Origin: JAENVT01 sp039931555
GTDB taxonomy: Bacteria; Actinomycetota; Acidimicrobiia; Acidimicrobiales; Ilumatobacteraceae
Direction of reading: 5' to 3'
NCBI GenBank assembly: GCA_039931555.1
Contig: JBDTRP010000042.1
Span: 1 to 64,000, forward strand
Length of the DNA stretch: 64,000 bases
Position 1 is the stretch's first letter. Each line of letters opens with the position of its first letter. Shown piece by piece: positions 15,511 to 23,961 of this stretch. Below the pieces are notes generated by a model that saw only the letters and a list, made by a program, of their open reading frames with translations, was not told the origin of the DNA and did no database searches. The position numbers and the translations under genes were made by a program.

Positions 15511-16452
15511 ATGAGTGTCGAACTCCACGCCGACAGCCCACTGGCTGATCTCGAGCTCGCCCACGACGAGGCGATTGCCCAGTTCCACCAAGGTGACCTC
15601 GACCAGGCCTTCGAGGACCTGCATGGGATCTCGCTGCACGCCAACGTGTCGCCTCACCTCAGGATCCGCTGCCTGCTGGCGATGGGCCAGGTCCTCGACG
15701 TCAACGGGCGCGACGACGATGCGATCGCCTTGTTCGAACAGGTCTGGTACGACGGTGCGGCAACCGAAGCCGAGAAGGCGATCGCCGAGGAGCGGCTGAC
15801 GCTGGCCCGGGTGGGATCCGAGCGCGCCGCCGGCTATCCGTGGATATCGCACGGCCCGCGCACCGCGGCCGAATTGCTGACGGCGGCGCACGACGCGCTG
15901 ACCGGCGCCGATGCAAACGAGGCGCTCGGTCAGGCGTTCCTGGCGTACGAGCATCCGGACGCGAGCGACGCGGAGCAGGCGATGGCATCGGCGCTCATGG
16001 CGCGAGGTCACCACCAAACGGGCAATCTCGAGTACGCCGAGTCGTGGGCCATCGAGGCCCTCGGGCGCCCGATCGACGACACGCAGCGGGCGCTCGTCGA
16101 ACGCGTGCTGGAGCAGGTCCGTGAGGCACGATCGCCGGTGACGGCCGCCCAGGTCTCGCCGACATCCACGCCCGACGAGTTGCGCACGATGTTCGTGCTC
16201 ACGCCCGGGCTGATCAACGCCCGCCTGTACGAACAGGCGCTGGAGATCCTGTACGCCATGTACGACCACCCGAACGTCGTGGACGAGTGGAAGCCGAAGG
16301 TGGCGATGAACATCGCTGCAGCCTTACGCGACAGCGGCCACACCGACGCAGCCCGCTCGTGGTACCTGGAGTCGATGATGCGCAGCGACGAACGAGACGC
16401 CGACACCGGCGACGTGCTGCAGAAGATCAACGTCGCGCTGACACTGAACTGA
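15511..16452 (+). CDS. TPR-like helical repeat protein
   Basis: 313 aa from the ATG at 15511; longer in-frame starts overlap the DUF2207 gene. The protein is largely alpha-helical and reads as degenerate tetratricopeptide units (LAHDEAIAQFHQGDLDQAFEDLH; LLAMGQVLDVNGRDDDAIALFEQVW; and a C-terminal unit VAMNIAAALRDSGHTDAARSWYLESM). No membrane segment or enzyme motif is seen, so it is probably a cytoplasmic scaffold. A palindromic repeat follows downstream. Confidence 0.65.
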   Translation: MSVELHADSPLADLELAHDEAIAQFHQGDLDQAFEDLHGISLHANVSPHLRIRCLLAMGQVLDVNGRDDDAIALFEQVWYDGAATEAEKAIAEERLTLARVGSERAAGYPWISHGPRTAAELLTAAHDALTGADANEALGQAFLAYEHPDASDAEQAMASALMARGHHQTGNLEYAESWAIEALGRPIDDTQRALVERVLEQVREARSPVTAAQVSPTSTPDELRTMFVLTPGLINARLYEQALEILYAMYDHPNVVDEWKPKVAMNIAAALRDSGHTDAARSWYLESMMRSDERDADTGDVLQKINVALTLN

Positions 16453-16525
16453 CGGTGAGTTCGGCAGCAAGGTGACGAGCCCGGGGCATTGGTCAGGAGA
16501 GGTCGCGGTCACACCCGGCCATTGG

Positions 16526-16576
16526 GGAAGTGCGTCGTCTCGGTGCGCACTGTCTGCTCTGAAAGTACGCACTTCC
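16526..16576 (-). repeat. Palindromic repeat, copy A (51 bp)
   Basis: GGAAGTGCGT (16526-16535) pairs with ACGCACTTCC (16567-16576). Read on the minus strand it aligns with copies at 49214-49264 and 50246-50296, sharing GAAGTGCGT at one end, a central CAGTGCGCA-x-CGAG and CGCACTTC at the other end. It lies between the convergent TPR and ROK genes and is the most diverged of the three copies. Confidence 0.7.
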
Positions 16577-16621
16577 ACTCACCTTGCTGCCCGAGTCGAC
16601 TGAGGGCGAGCGCCGCAGGAA

Positions 16622-17641
16622 TTACAGCGGGAAGGCGCTGCGCGCCGCAACGGCAGCGCCGCGTGCACCGGCCATGTCGAGGTCGGGCACCAATGAGAAC
16701 TCGGCCACATCGAGTTGCTCGTCGCGCAAGTGCGTGTTGGTGCGAACCACCGAGAGGTACCAATCGCGAAACGCCGGATCGGCCTCGACGACACCGCCGC
16801 CCACGAAGTACGCGTTGGGATCGGTGAAGTTGGCAGCGATGGTGAACAGCCGGCCGATTGCCATCGCCTGCTGCTCGAACACCCTGCGGGCCATCTCGTC
16901 GCCGCGTTCGCCGTAGCCGCGCAGTTCTTTGGACGCCTCGTCGATGGGCGTGCCGGCGAGAGGATGATCGGGATACCGCGTCAACCAGTACGGCAGCAGG
17001 TTCCGGCGGATGCCGGTCAGCGAGGCCACGCTCTCGACGTCGCCGACGAATCCGCAGTTGCACTGCGGCATCGGTTGGCCCTCGCCCAGCAGTCCGTCCA
17101 TCGGGATGTGCACGTGCCCGAGCTCACCCGCCATGCCGGCCGCCCCGCGAACGACTGCACCCGATTCGATCACGCCGCCACCCAGACCGGTGCCGACGAT
17201 CGCCGAGACCGACGATCGCCGCAACGCCTTCTCCCCGTAATAGGCGTAGTGGGCGTAGAGGGCCGCAGCGTTGCCGTCGTTGCTGTACACGACCGGGATG
17301 CCGAGTCGAGCCTCGAGCGCGGCGCGCACGTCGAATCCCCACCACTCCGGCAACGCGAAGTTGGTGGCACCCTTCGACGAGATCACCCCTTCGGCTGAAG
17401 CCGGACCGGGCGTGTCGAGGCCGACCGCGCGCACATCCGAGCGCTCGATGCCAGTGATCTGCAGCCCCGACTCGAACGCGGCCGCCAGGGCATCGAGCGC
17501 CGGGCCCGTCCCCTCGGTCACTCGGCTCGGCACCTCGATCATGTGATCGATCAGGAAGTGTCCGGCCTCGTCGAGCATGGTGACGTTGTTCTTCGTTCCG
17601 CCATTGTCGATTCCGACGATCATGGACCCGAGGTCGCGCAT
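16622..17641 (-). CDS. ROK family sugar kinase / transcriptional-repressor-fold protein
   Basis: 339 aa from the ATG at 17641, preceded by GGAGG; Met7 is an alternative. The N-terminal ATPase phosphate motif is VGIDNGGTKN, with further ROK motifs LDTPGPA, SNDGNAAAL, GTGLGGGV and the catalytic-base region near SND. There is no HTH, so a cytosolic sugar kinase is likelier than a repressor. The ROK zinc motif is altered: GELGHVHI...CNCGFVGDVES has Asp where the third Cys is usual. The sugar is unknown. Confidence 0.82.
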   Translation of the reverse strand: MRDLGSMIVGIDNGGTKNNVTMLDEAGHFLIDHMIEVPSRVTEGTGPALDALAAAFESGLQITGIERSDVRAVGLDTPGPASAEGVISSKGATNFALPEWWGFDVRAALEARLGIPVVYSNDGNAAALYAHYAYYGEKALRRSSVSAIVGTGLGGGVIESGAVVRGAAGMAGELGHVHIPMDGLLGEGQPMPQCNCGFVGDVESVASLTGIRRNLLPYWLTRYPDHPLAGTPIDEASKELRGYGERGDEMARRVFEQQAMAIGRLFTIAANFTDPNAYFVGGGVVEADPAFRDWYLSVVRTNTHLRDEQLDVAEFSLVPDLDMAGARGAAVAARSAFPL

Positions 17642-17734
17642 AGTCCTCCGTTCGGCGGAGATGATAGGCGCGGCGGAATCCGCCGCGCCCGAGCGATGAG
17701 ATGTCGGAGGATCAACGATGGCAAGGTGGTGGAG

Positions 17735-19540
17735 ATGATCGATCGGTTGCGAGGCAGGCAGGAGTGGAAGTTCTTCAGCGCCCTGCGCCGCGCCGCACCT
17801 GCTTACGCCATCGGCTGGTGGGTGCTGGTGGTGCTTCGTGGAACGCTGCCTGCGGTCACCTCCGTTGCGTTCGGATGGTTGGTCAGTGCGATCACTCGGC
17901 ACGTGTCGTTGGTCGGCCCGCTCGTGATGGTCGGTGTCTCGTTCACGTTGTTGCTGGTCTCGCAACCGCTGCACCAGATGGTGTCGTCGAACCTCGGGGC
18001 GCGGATGGCGGCGCACCTGTACGACCGTCTCCTCACCGTGTGTGTCTCACCGCCCGGCATCGCCCACCTCGAGCGGTCCGAATTGACCACGGATCTCACG
18101 ATGGCCCGCGACTTCGACCTCGGCATGATGGGCCCACCGCTCGACATCTCGATGGATTTCATCGCCGGCGGGTTGGTCGATCTGGTGGTCGGCGTCAGCG
18201 CCGCGATCTTGTTGCTCGGGTTCCGTTGGTGGGCTGCGCTGCTGTTGGCGATGGCGTGGCTGTCGACCCACTGGCTACTTCGGGAAAGTGGCGTGTGGAA
18301 GGACCGCAACACCGACGAGGTGCGCAAGGCCCAGCGTCATGCGGAGTACTCGTACCGACTGGCGGTCGATGCCGCACCTGCCAAGGAGCTGCGGTTCTTC
18401 GGCTTGGCGGGCTGGGTGACCGACCGGTTCGTCGGTACTCGTCGCCATCTGTACGACTTGCAGTACCAAGCCACTCGGCTGCGGGAGAAGTCGGTCCTGA
18501 CGTGCCTCGTGATCGTGCTCGGCGCCAACGTGGCGGTGTTCTGGCTGCTGGCCGACGCGGCCGCCGGCTCGACGCTGACTACAGCTCGTGTCGTCGTGTT
18601 CGTGCAGGCCGCGATCGGCGTTTCGTCGATCGCCTTCGGCGGCTTGAACTGGGCGATGGATGGCGCCGCTGCACCGGTCGTCGCGCTCGAGCGCGTCGAG
18701 TCCGCGGTGGGCAGCGGCGCGCTCGCGGCGGGCACTGTCATCCCCGCGGCGGGCCCGAAGGAGATCCAGTTCCGCGACGTGTCGTTCGCCTACACCCACG
18801 GCGGGCGTCCGGTGCTGGACGGCTTCGATCTGACGATCCCTGCGGGTACATCGATGGCGATCGTCGGCCAGAACGGGGCCGGCAAGACCACGCTTGCCAA
18901 GCTCTTGTGCCGTCTCTACGACACGACGTCGGGCTCGATCGAGATCGACGGTCTCCCACTGGCATCATTGGATCTCGACGCATGGCGTTCGCAGGTCACC
19001 GCCGTGTTCCAGGACTTCATCCATTTCGAGTTGCCGCTTCGCAACAACGTCGCGCCCACCGGTGCACCCGACGAAGTGATTCGTGCCGCGCTGGCCTCGG
19101 CGGGCGGATCGGAACTGGCCAACGGCGATCTCGACACGATCTTGTCGAAGGGCTACCCGGGTGGCACCGATCTGTCGGGCGGGCAGTGGCAACGCATCGC
19201 CCTGGCTCGGGCGTTGTGCGCGGTGCAGCAGGGCGCCGGCGTCGTGCTGCTCGACGAGCCAACGGCCCAGCTCGACGTCCGCGGCGAGGCGGAGATCTTC
19301 GAGCGGGTGCTCGCGGCCACACGTCACTGCACGACCATCCTCATCTCGCACCGCTTCTCGACCGTGCGGCTGGCCGACCGGATCTGCGTGATGGAGGACG
19401 GCAAGGTGGTCGAGCTCGGCAGCCACGACGAGCTGATCGCGCGGCGCGGCCGATATCGAACCATGTTCGAGCTCCAGGCATCCCGTTTCACCGAATACGA
19501 CGAGCAGGGCGAGGAGATGACCTATGACTCGCTCGGCTAA
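17735..19540 (+). CDS. ABC exporter subunit A (transmembrane + ATPase)
   Basis: Half-transporter of about 601 aa from the ATG at 17735. An N-terminal membrane domain (about 1-330, including the hydrophobic pairs near residues 20-75 and 135-180) is followed by an ATPase domain with Walker A GQNGAGKTT, signature LSGGQ, Walker B VVLLDEPTAQLD and H-loop SHRFST. An upstream in-frame ATG at 17696 is possible. It overlaps the next ABC half by 17 bp, and the two presumably form a heterodimeric exporter. The cargo is unknown. It is divergent from the ROK gene. Confidence 0.85.
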   Translation: MIDRLRGRQEWKFFSALRRAAPAYAIGWWVLVVLRGTLPAVTSVAFGWLVSAITRHVSLVGPLVMVGVSFTLLLVSQPLHQMVSSNLGARMAAHLYDRLLTVCVSPPGIAHLERSELTTDLTMARDFDLGMMGPPLDISMDFIAGGLVDLVVGVSAAILLLGFRWWAALLLAMAWLSTHWLLRESGVWKDRNTDEVRKAQRHAEYSYRLAVDAAPAKELRFFGLAGWVTDRFVGTRRHLYDLQYQATRLREKSVLTCLVIVLGANVAVFWLLADAAAGSTLTTARVVVFVQAAIGVSSIAFGGLNWAMDGAAAPVVALERVESAVGSGALAAGTVIPAAGPKEIQFRDVSFAYTHGGRPVLDGFDLTIPAGTSMAIVGQNGAGKTTLAKLLCRLYDTTSGSIEIDGLPLASLDLDAWRSQVTAVFQDFIHFELPLRNNVAPTGAPDEVIRAALASAGGSELANGDLDTILSKGYPGGTDLSGGQWQRIALARALCAVQQGAGVVLLDEPTAQLDVRGEAEIFERVLAATRHCTTILISHRFSTVRLADRICVMEDGKVVELGSHDELIARRGRYRTMFELQASRFTEYDEQGEEMTYDSLG

Positions 19541-21335
19541 GGGCGGCAGCCCCAACGAGGAGTTGCCGCCGGCGATGCGCTCGCTGCTGCGAACGTTCCG
19601 GCTGGGGTATCGCGCCGAGCCACGACTGCTGGCGCTGTCGCTCGGCCTGGCGCTGTTGATGATGTTGCCTGACGCCCTGCTGGCACTGTGGTTGAAGTTC
19701 CTCGTCGACGGTGTGCTTCACGGCCAACGACGGCGGGTGTTCATCGCCGGGTTCGGTCTGGCGATCTCGGTCACCGCGACGTGGTACCTCTCACTGCTGT
19801 CGCAGCGGGTGCAACGCCGGTTCCGTGATCGAGTCGCCATCGCCCTCGAATCACACGTTGCCCACCTGCAGGCGTCGGTCCCGACGATCGAGCACCACGA
19901 GCGACCCGAGTACCTCGACCGGCTGGCGATGCTGCGCGATCAGGTCTTTGCCCTCGACCACATGTTCATGTCGTTGTTCTCCACGCTCGGCTGGCTGTTC
20001 CGACTGGCGATCACGGCGGTGCTCTTGGGCTCGATCCACCCGGCGCTGGTGCTGTTGATGCTGTTCGCCCTGCCCGCGTTCTGGGTGTCGACGTGGCGGC
20101 CGGCGGTCGAGCGTCGAGTCGAGGAATCGGTGATCGCCAACACGCGACTCGGCCGGCACCTGTTCGTGCTGGGCACCACGGCGCCCCCGGCCAAGGAGGT
20201 GCGCGTGACCAACACCGGCCAGTGGTTGGTCGCCGAACGCCGCGCTGCGTGGGACCGCTACTACGTCCCGGTCGCGCGAGTTCGCTGGGTGACAGCGGCA
20301 TGGCACACGATGGCATGGGCGATGTTCGCCGGGGCCTACGTATCGGCCATCGTCTGGGTGGCTTCGGGTCTCGACCGCGGCGTCGGCGACATCGTGCTGG
20401 TTCTTGCCGCCGGCACGCGATTGGCGCGCTACGTCGGCGCGACGGCCGGCGAGCTCGGCTTCCTGCGCGGCTTCTGGCTCGACTCGTCGCGCCGGCTGAC
20501 ATGGCTCGAGGACTACTCAGCGGGAATCGATGCCTCGGCCGACGCGGCTGCGCCCACCCGGCTGAACGACGGGATCACGTTCGACCACGTCTCGTTCCGA
20601 TATCCGGGCACCGATCGTCTCGTGCTCGACGACATCTCACTCCGGCTTCCGGCCGGCGCCGTCGTCGCCGTCGTGGGCGAGAACGGTGCCGGGAAGTCGA
20701 CACTCGTGAAGCTGCTGGCGCGCATGTACGCACCGACGGCGGGCCGCATCATGCTCGACGATGCCGACCTGGCCGGGATCGCTACTGACGAATGGCGGTC
20801 GTGCCTCGCGGGAGCGTTCCAGGATTTCTACCGGTTCGAGCTGCACGCGCAGCAGACCGTTGGCGTCGGGGATCTGCCGCGGGTCGATGATCGCACCGCG
20901 ACAGACAACGCCATCGATCGAGCAGGCGCTCACGACGTGATCGATCGGTTGGCCTATGGCATCGACACGCAGCTGGGGCCGTCGTGGGACGAGGGCGCCG
21001 AGGTCAGCTTCGGGCAGTGGCAGAAGCTGGCGCTGGCCCGCGGGTTCATGCGTGATGCGCCGTTGTTGTTGATCCTCGATGAACCCACGGCCGCGCTCGA
21101 CGCCGAGACCGAGCACGCCCTGTTCGAGCGCTTCGCCTCGGCGGCGCGCTCGCACGCCGGCACCGGTCGGGTGACCGTGCTGGTGTCGCATCGATTCTCC
21201 ACGGTGCGCATGGCCGACCTGATCGTGGTCATGGACGGCGCTCGCGTCGTCGAGTTCGGTAGCCACGACGACCTGATGGCGCGCAACGGCCAGTACGCCG
21301 AGTTGTTCCGCATCCAGGCCGCCGCGTACGGCTGA
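19524..21335 (+). CDS. ABC exporter subunit B (transmembrane + ATPase)
   Basis: 603 aa partner of the preceding half-transporter. Membrane helices lie within about residues 30-310. The ATPase domain has Walker A GENGAGKST, Walker B LLLILDEPTAALD and SHRFST. The signature is degenerate (VSFGQW instead of LSGGQ), so the heterodimer should have one consensus and one weak ATP site, a known pattern in asymmetric exporters. Its stop is 5 bp from the convergent matrixin gene. Confidence 0.87.
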   Translation: MTRSAKGGSPNEELPPAMRSLLRTFRLGYRAEPRLLALSLGLALLMMLPDALLALWLKFLVDGVLHGQRRRVFIAGFGLAISVTATWYLSLLSQRVQRRFRDRVAIALESHVAHLQASVPTIEHHERPEYLDRLAMLRDQVFALDHMFMSLFSTLGWLFRLAITAVLLGSIHPALVLLMLFALPAFWVSTWRPAVERRVEESVIANTRLGRHLFVLGTTAPPAKEVRVTNTGQWLVAERRAAWDRYYVPVARVRWVTAAWHTMAWAMFAGAYVSAIVWVASGLDRGVGDIVLVLAAGTRLARYVGATAGELGFLRGFWLDSSRRLTWLEDYSAGIDASADAAAPTRLNDGITFDHVSFRYPGTDRLVLDDISLRLPAGAVVAVVGENGAGKSTLVKLLARMYAPTAGRIMLDDADLAGIATDEWRSCLAGAFQDFYRFELHAQQTVGVGDLPRVDDRTATDNAIDRAGAHDVIDRLAYGIDTQLGPSWDEGAEVSFGQWQKLALARGFMRDAPLLLILDEPTAALDAETEHALFERFASAARSHAGTGRVTVLVSHRFSTVRMADLIVVMDGARVVEFGSHDDLMARNGQYAELFRIQAAAYG

Positions 21336-21339
21336 CTCG

Positions 21340-23214
21340 CTAGACGGTGCACCCGCCCGCCGCGCCGACCTTGCTGAGCCCCGTCAGGTCGCCGGCGCCG
21401 TAGGTGGTGGGCCCCCCGGACGATGCCGAAGCGTTCATCAGCTGCGTCGGGTCCTGCACGTGGTCGAGCCCGACGGCGTGGGCCAATTCGTGCAACAGCA
21501 CCGGGCCGGTGCCGACGCTGGACCACGGGTCGCTGTTGAGGGCAACCATGTTCACAACTATCGAGGCTCTCAACATCTCACTGGTCGCAGGGTTGAAGAC
21601 GGTCGAAGCGCGGCCGATGATCGAACCCCCAACGAGGTCGGACTGCTGGGGGTCGCCCAAGGCGATCACCAGCTCGCTGTTCCCCGTCGGAAATTGTCCG
21701 CCGTTGTTGAGCCTGGGCATGAAGGGTGTGTCGCCTACCGGTACCAGTGGAAGGCCGGTTGCCGCCTCTAGGCGTTCGACCGCTTCGGCTATGACTGCTC
21801 GGAAGCTGGAGCCGTAGCCGCCCAGGTTCACGAGGTAGCGGATGGCTCGACAGGGGTTCCACCGTACGGCGAGACCGTTGAACACGGCAGCGAACTTGAA
21901 GGGCTGCGTCGTGGGCGGACCACTCGGGCCGGTCAGGGGGACGTGTGGCGGCAACACGGTCGCCACCTCGGTGCCGGTGTACCACCCGGAGATGTCGACG
22001 ATGAGGTGCGCGCCATTTTGGGTGTAGAAGCTGAGGCCTCCCGTGCTGACCGGGGTGATCACGTGGTTGGCGATGATCTGCCCGGCGTGGGTGGCGTTGA
22101 GGCTCGATGCAGTCGGCCGGTACGTCTGCGCCGGCCAGATCGAGAAGAAACCGTCCCTGACGGTGTCGGTGACGGTGGCGTTGACCACCACCGCGCCAAT
22201 TCCAGTGGCCGGAAGGTTGGCGCGACCGGCCACCGGCACCTGGGCCGTGCGGTTGTGGCCCGGCAGCGCGCCGAGCGGCGGTTCGCGACTGTCCAAGAGA
22301 CGCTGCGGGGTCACCGGCACGAACAGGCCGACATCACTGGCCGGCGCACTGGCGCCGGTGAAAAAACCGACGAGGTCGATCACCAGATGCCCACCGGTCT
22401 GGGTGAACACCGTGGTGCTGCCACCGGCGAGGCGTGCCAGCACCTGGTTGGCGATCGTGGTACCGGTCCCGATGACGTTGAGGTTGCTGACGATCGGTCG
22501 TGCGCTGCCGGCGGGGAACACCGTCCAGAACCCGCCGGCAGTGCTCTCGGTGACGGTCACCTTCAAGGCCGCGGCAGTGGCATCGGCGGGCACGGTCACA
22601 CCGGCGAATGCGGCCCGACCGACGACGTCGAGGTTGATCTGTTCACCGGCGACCAGCGGTCCGAAGTGAGGCGAGGTCGGCTCGCGAGTGTCGATCAGAC
22701 GCGTCGGGTTGATCGGTACGAACAGACCGGCCTGAGCCATCACGGCCGGCGTGTAGTAGCCCTGCACATCGGCGATGAGATCGGTGGTCATCAGCGAGTA
22801 GACGTCGACGGTGCCACCGGTTCCGATCGGCACGGTCACCAGGTTGGCGATGGTCTGGCCGGCACCGTCGACGTTGATCGACGACACCACCGGGCGGGGG
22901 ACGCCGGTGGGGTAGACCATGACGAACCCGGGGTTGGCTGAGCCATCGACGGTCAGGTTCAACACCACCGCGCTCGCGGTCGGCGGCACGTCGGTCAGCG
23001 TCAGTGTGAAGTTCTCACCGGCGCTGACCCGGTGCGCAAGGCCTTGGCTGATGCGCGTGTCGAGAATTCGGTACGGAGGGACCGGCACATACGACGATGC
23101 GCCGGCCGGTGCGACCGCATGCACCACGGCGGCCGGTGCGACGATGCACACGCTCAGGCACAGCGCAGCGACGATGGCGGAAACGCGCGCCACCCGGCGA
23201 TGAAGCAACCTCAT
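21340..23214 (-). CDS. Secreted matrixin-type zinc metalloprotease with three 'RxLDTR' modules
   Basis: 624 aa. I chose the ATG at 23214 because GGAG sits 5 bp upstream; the GTG at 23220 touches that GGAG. A signal peptide (MRLLHRRVARVSAIVAALCL...) is followed by three ~130-residue beta modules opening with YVPVPPYRILDTR, FVPINPTRLIDTR and FVPVTPQRLLDSR, then a C-terminal protease domain. The zinc motif HELAHAVGLDH is at residues 575-585, with Met-turn candidate LMNAS close behind. It is a predicted exported endopeptidase. The modules recur in actinobacterial wall and exported enzymes and may anchor or bind glycans (inference). Confidence 0.85.
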   Translation of the reverse strand: MRLLHRRVARVSAIVAALCLSVCIVAPAAVVHAVAPAGASSYVPVPPYRILDTRISQGLAHRVSAGENFTLTLTDVPPTASAVVLNLTVDGSANPGFVMVYPTGVPRPVVSSINVDGAGQTIANLVTVPIGTGGTVDVYSLMTTDLIADVQGYYTPAVMAQAGLFVPINPTRLIDTREPTSPHFGPLVAGEQINLDVVGRAAFAGVTVPADATAAALKVTVTESTAGGFWTVFPAGSARPIVSNLNVIGTGTTIANQVLARLAGGSTTVFTQTGGHLVIDLVGFFTGASAPASDVGLFVPVTPQRLLDSREPPLGALPGHNRTAQVPVAGRANLPATGIGAVVVNATVTDTVRDGFFSIWPAQTYRPTASSLNATHAGQIIANHVITPVSTGGLSFYTQNGAHLIVDISGWYTGTEVATVLPPHVPLTGPSGPPTTQPFKFAAVFNGLAVRWNPCRAIRYLVNLGGYGSSFRAVIAEAVERLEAATGLPLVPVGDTPFMPRLNNGGQFPTGNSELVIALGDPQQSDLVGGSIIGRASTVFNPATSEMLRASIVVNMVALNSDPWSSVGTGPVLLHELAHAVGLDHVQDPTQLMNASASSGGPTTYGAGDLTGLSKVGAAGGCTV

Positions 23215-23289
23215 TGACACTCCTGTCCCTCACACCGCCCACGGCGACACTAGCGGCGCCGATTCCGAGCAGAAACCCCGTGTCACACT

Positions 23290-23700
23290 TCAGTCGGCGA
23301 TGCGACTCGAGGGGACCAGTACAGCGACGTCGGGATGAACTGCCGCAAGACCGCGATCGAACGTGGCGACGCCGGCGGCGCGACTGCGGGCGAGATCGCA
23401 GAGGTACGCGTCGGTCACCTGCCGATGACCGATCACGGTGGTGATGACGTCGTTCGTGAACGGACGGTCGTCGTGCCAGAACTCGTGTCGCGGTAGTGCC
23501 TGGATGCGAGCAAGGGCGACTCCGATGTCACCGCTGGTGTGGCCGGCGCGTAGCAGGTGTCGGATCAGGGATCCTTGCGTCATCGGACAGGTCGCGAACG
23601 AGTCGTCGTGCTGACTGAACCAATCTGCAGCCCACTCGTGATGCACGTGGTCGGGGTCGACCAGAGCGATGAGGACATTCGCATCGAGCAGGAAGCTCAC
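23290..23700 (-). CDS. vapC: VapC-family PIN-domain toxin
   Basis: 136 aa PIN endoribonuclease. The acidic residues expected of the active site are visible in LLDANVLIALVD, TDAYLCDLAR and TFDRGL. Its start overlaps the antitoxin stop by 4 bp, the standard antitoxin-first order. VapC toxins cleave tRNA or rRNA; the target here is unknown. Confidence 0.9.
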   Translation of the reverse strand: MSFLLDANVLIALVDPDHVHHEWAADWFSQHDDSFATCPMTQGSLIRHLLRAGHTSGDIGVALARIQALPRHEFWHDDRPFTNDVITTVIGHRQVTDAYLCDLARSRAAGVATFDRGLAAVHPDVAVLVPSSRIAD

Positions 23701-23921
23701 TCCTCGTCATCCAAACGGCGAACATCGTCGGTCGTGACGGGTCGCCCAGATGCGAGCAAAGGGAAGCCGGTCTGTCGGTCGATGACCTCGACCTGGGTGT
23801 TCGAGCCCAACGCGCGTCGCAGCAGGTCGACCACCGCTGTGCTGAGCGTGCAGCCGCGGTCATGAGCCAATGAGGTGGCGATCGCGTGGAGATCGTCGGG
23901 CAAGTCGATCGTCGTTCGCAT
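23697..23921 (-). CDS. vapB: VapB-family antitoxin, ribbon-helix-helix
   Basis: 74 aa. The N-terminal RHH DNA-binding fold (MRTTIDLPDDLHAIATSLAHDRG) is followed by a C-terminal tail (TGFPLLASGRPVTTDDVRRLDDEE) that would wrap the toxin. Three 8-bp direct repeats lie just upstream of the start and are a probable autoregulatory site. Confidence 0.88.
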   Translation of the reverse strand: MRTTIDLPDDLHAIATSLAHDRGCTLSTAVVDLLRRALGSNTQVEVIDRQTGFPLLASGRPVTTDDVRRLDDEE

Positions 23922-23931
23922 CGACTCACCG

Positions 23932-23955
23932 TAGCATCACTGCATCATTGCATCA
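23932..23955 (-). promoter_or_regulatory. Three 8-bp direct repeats upstream of vapB
   Basis: On the minus strand TGATGCAA, TGATGCAG and TGATGCTA follow one another without gaps and end 10 bp before the vapB ATG. Equal 8-bp phasing suits cooperative binding of an RHH antitoxin. Confidence 0.6.
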
Positions 23956-23961
23956 AGATGT

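Noticed and set aside
17543..17734. An N-terminal extension of ABC exporter subunit A
   Set aside because: The extension lies mostly inside the divergent ROK gene and reads as non-protein-like sequence; the ATG at 17735 matches the length of the partner subunit.
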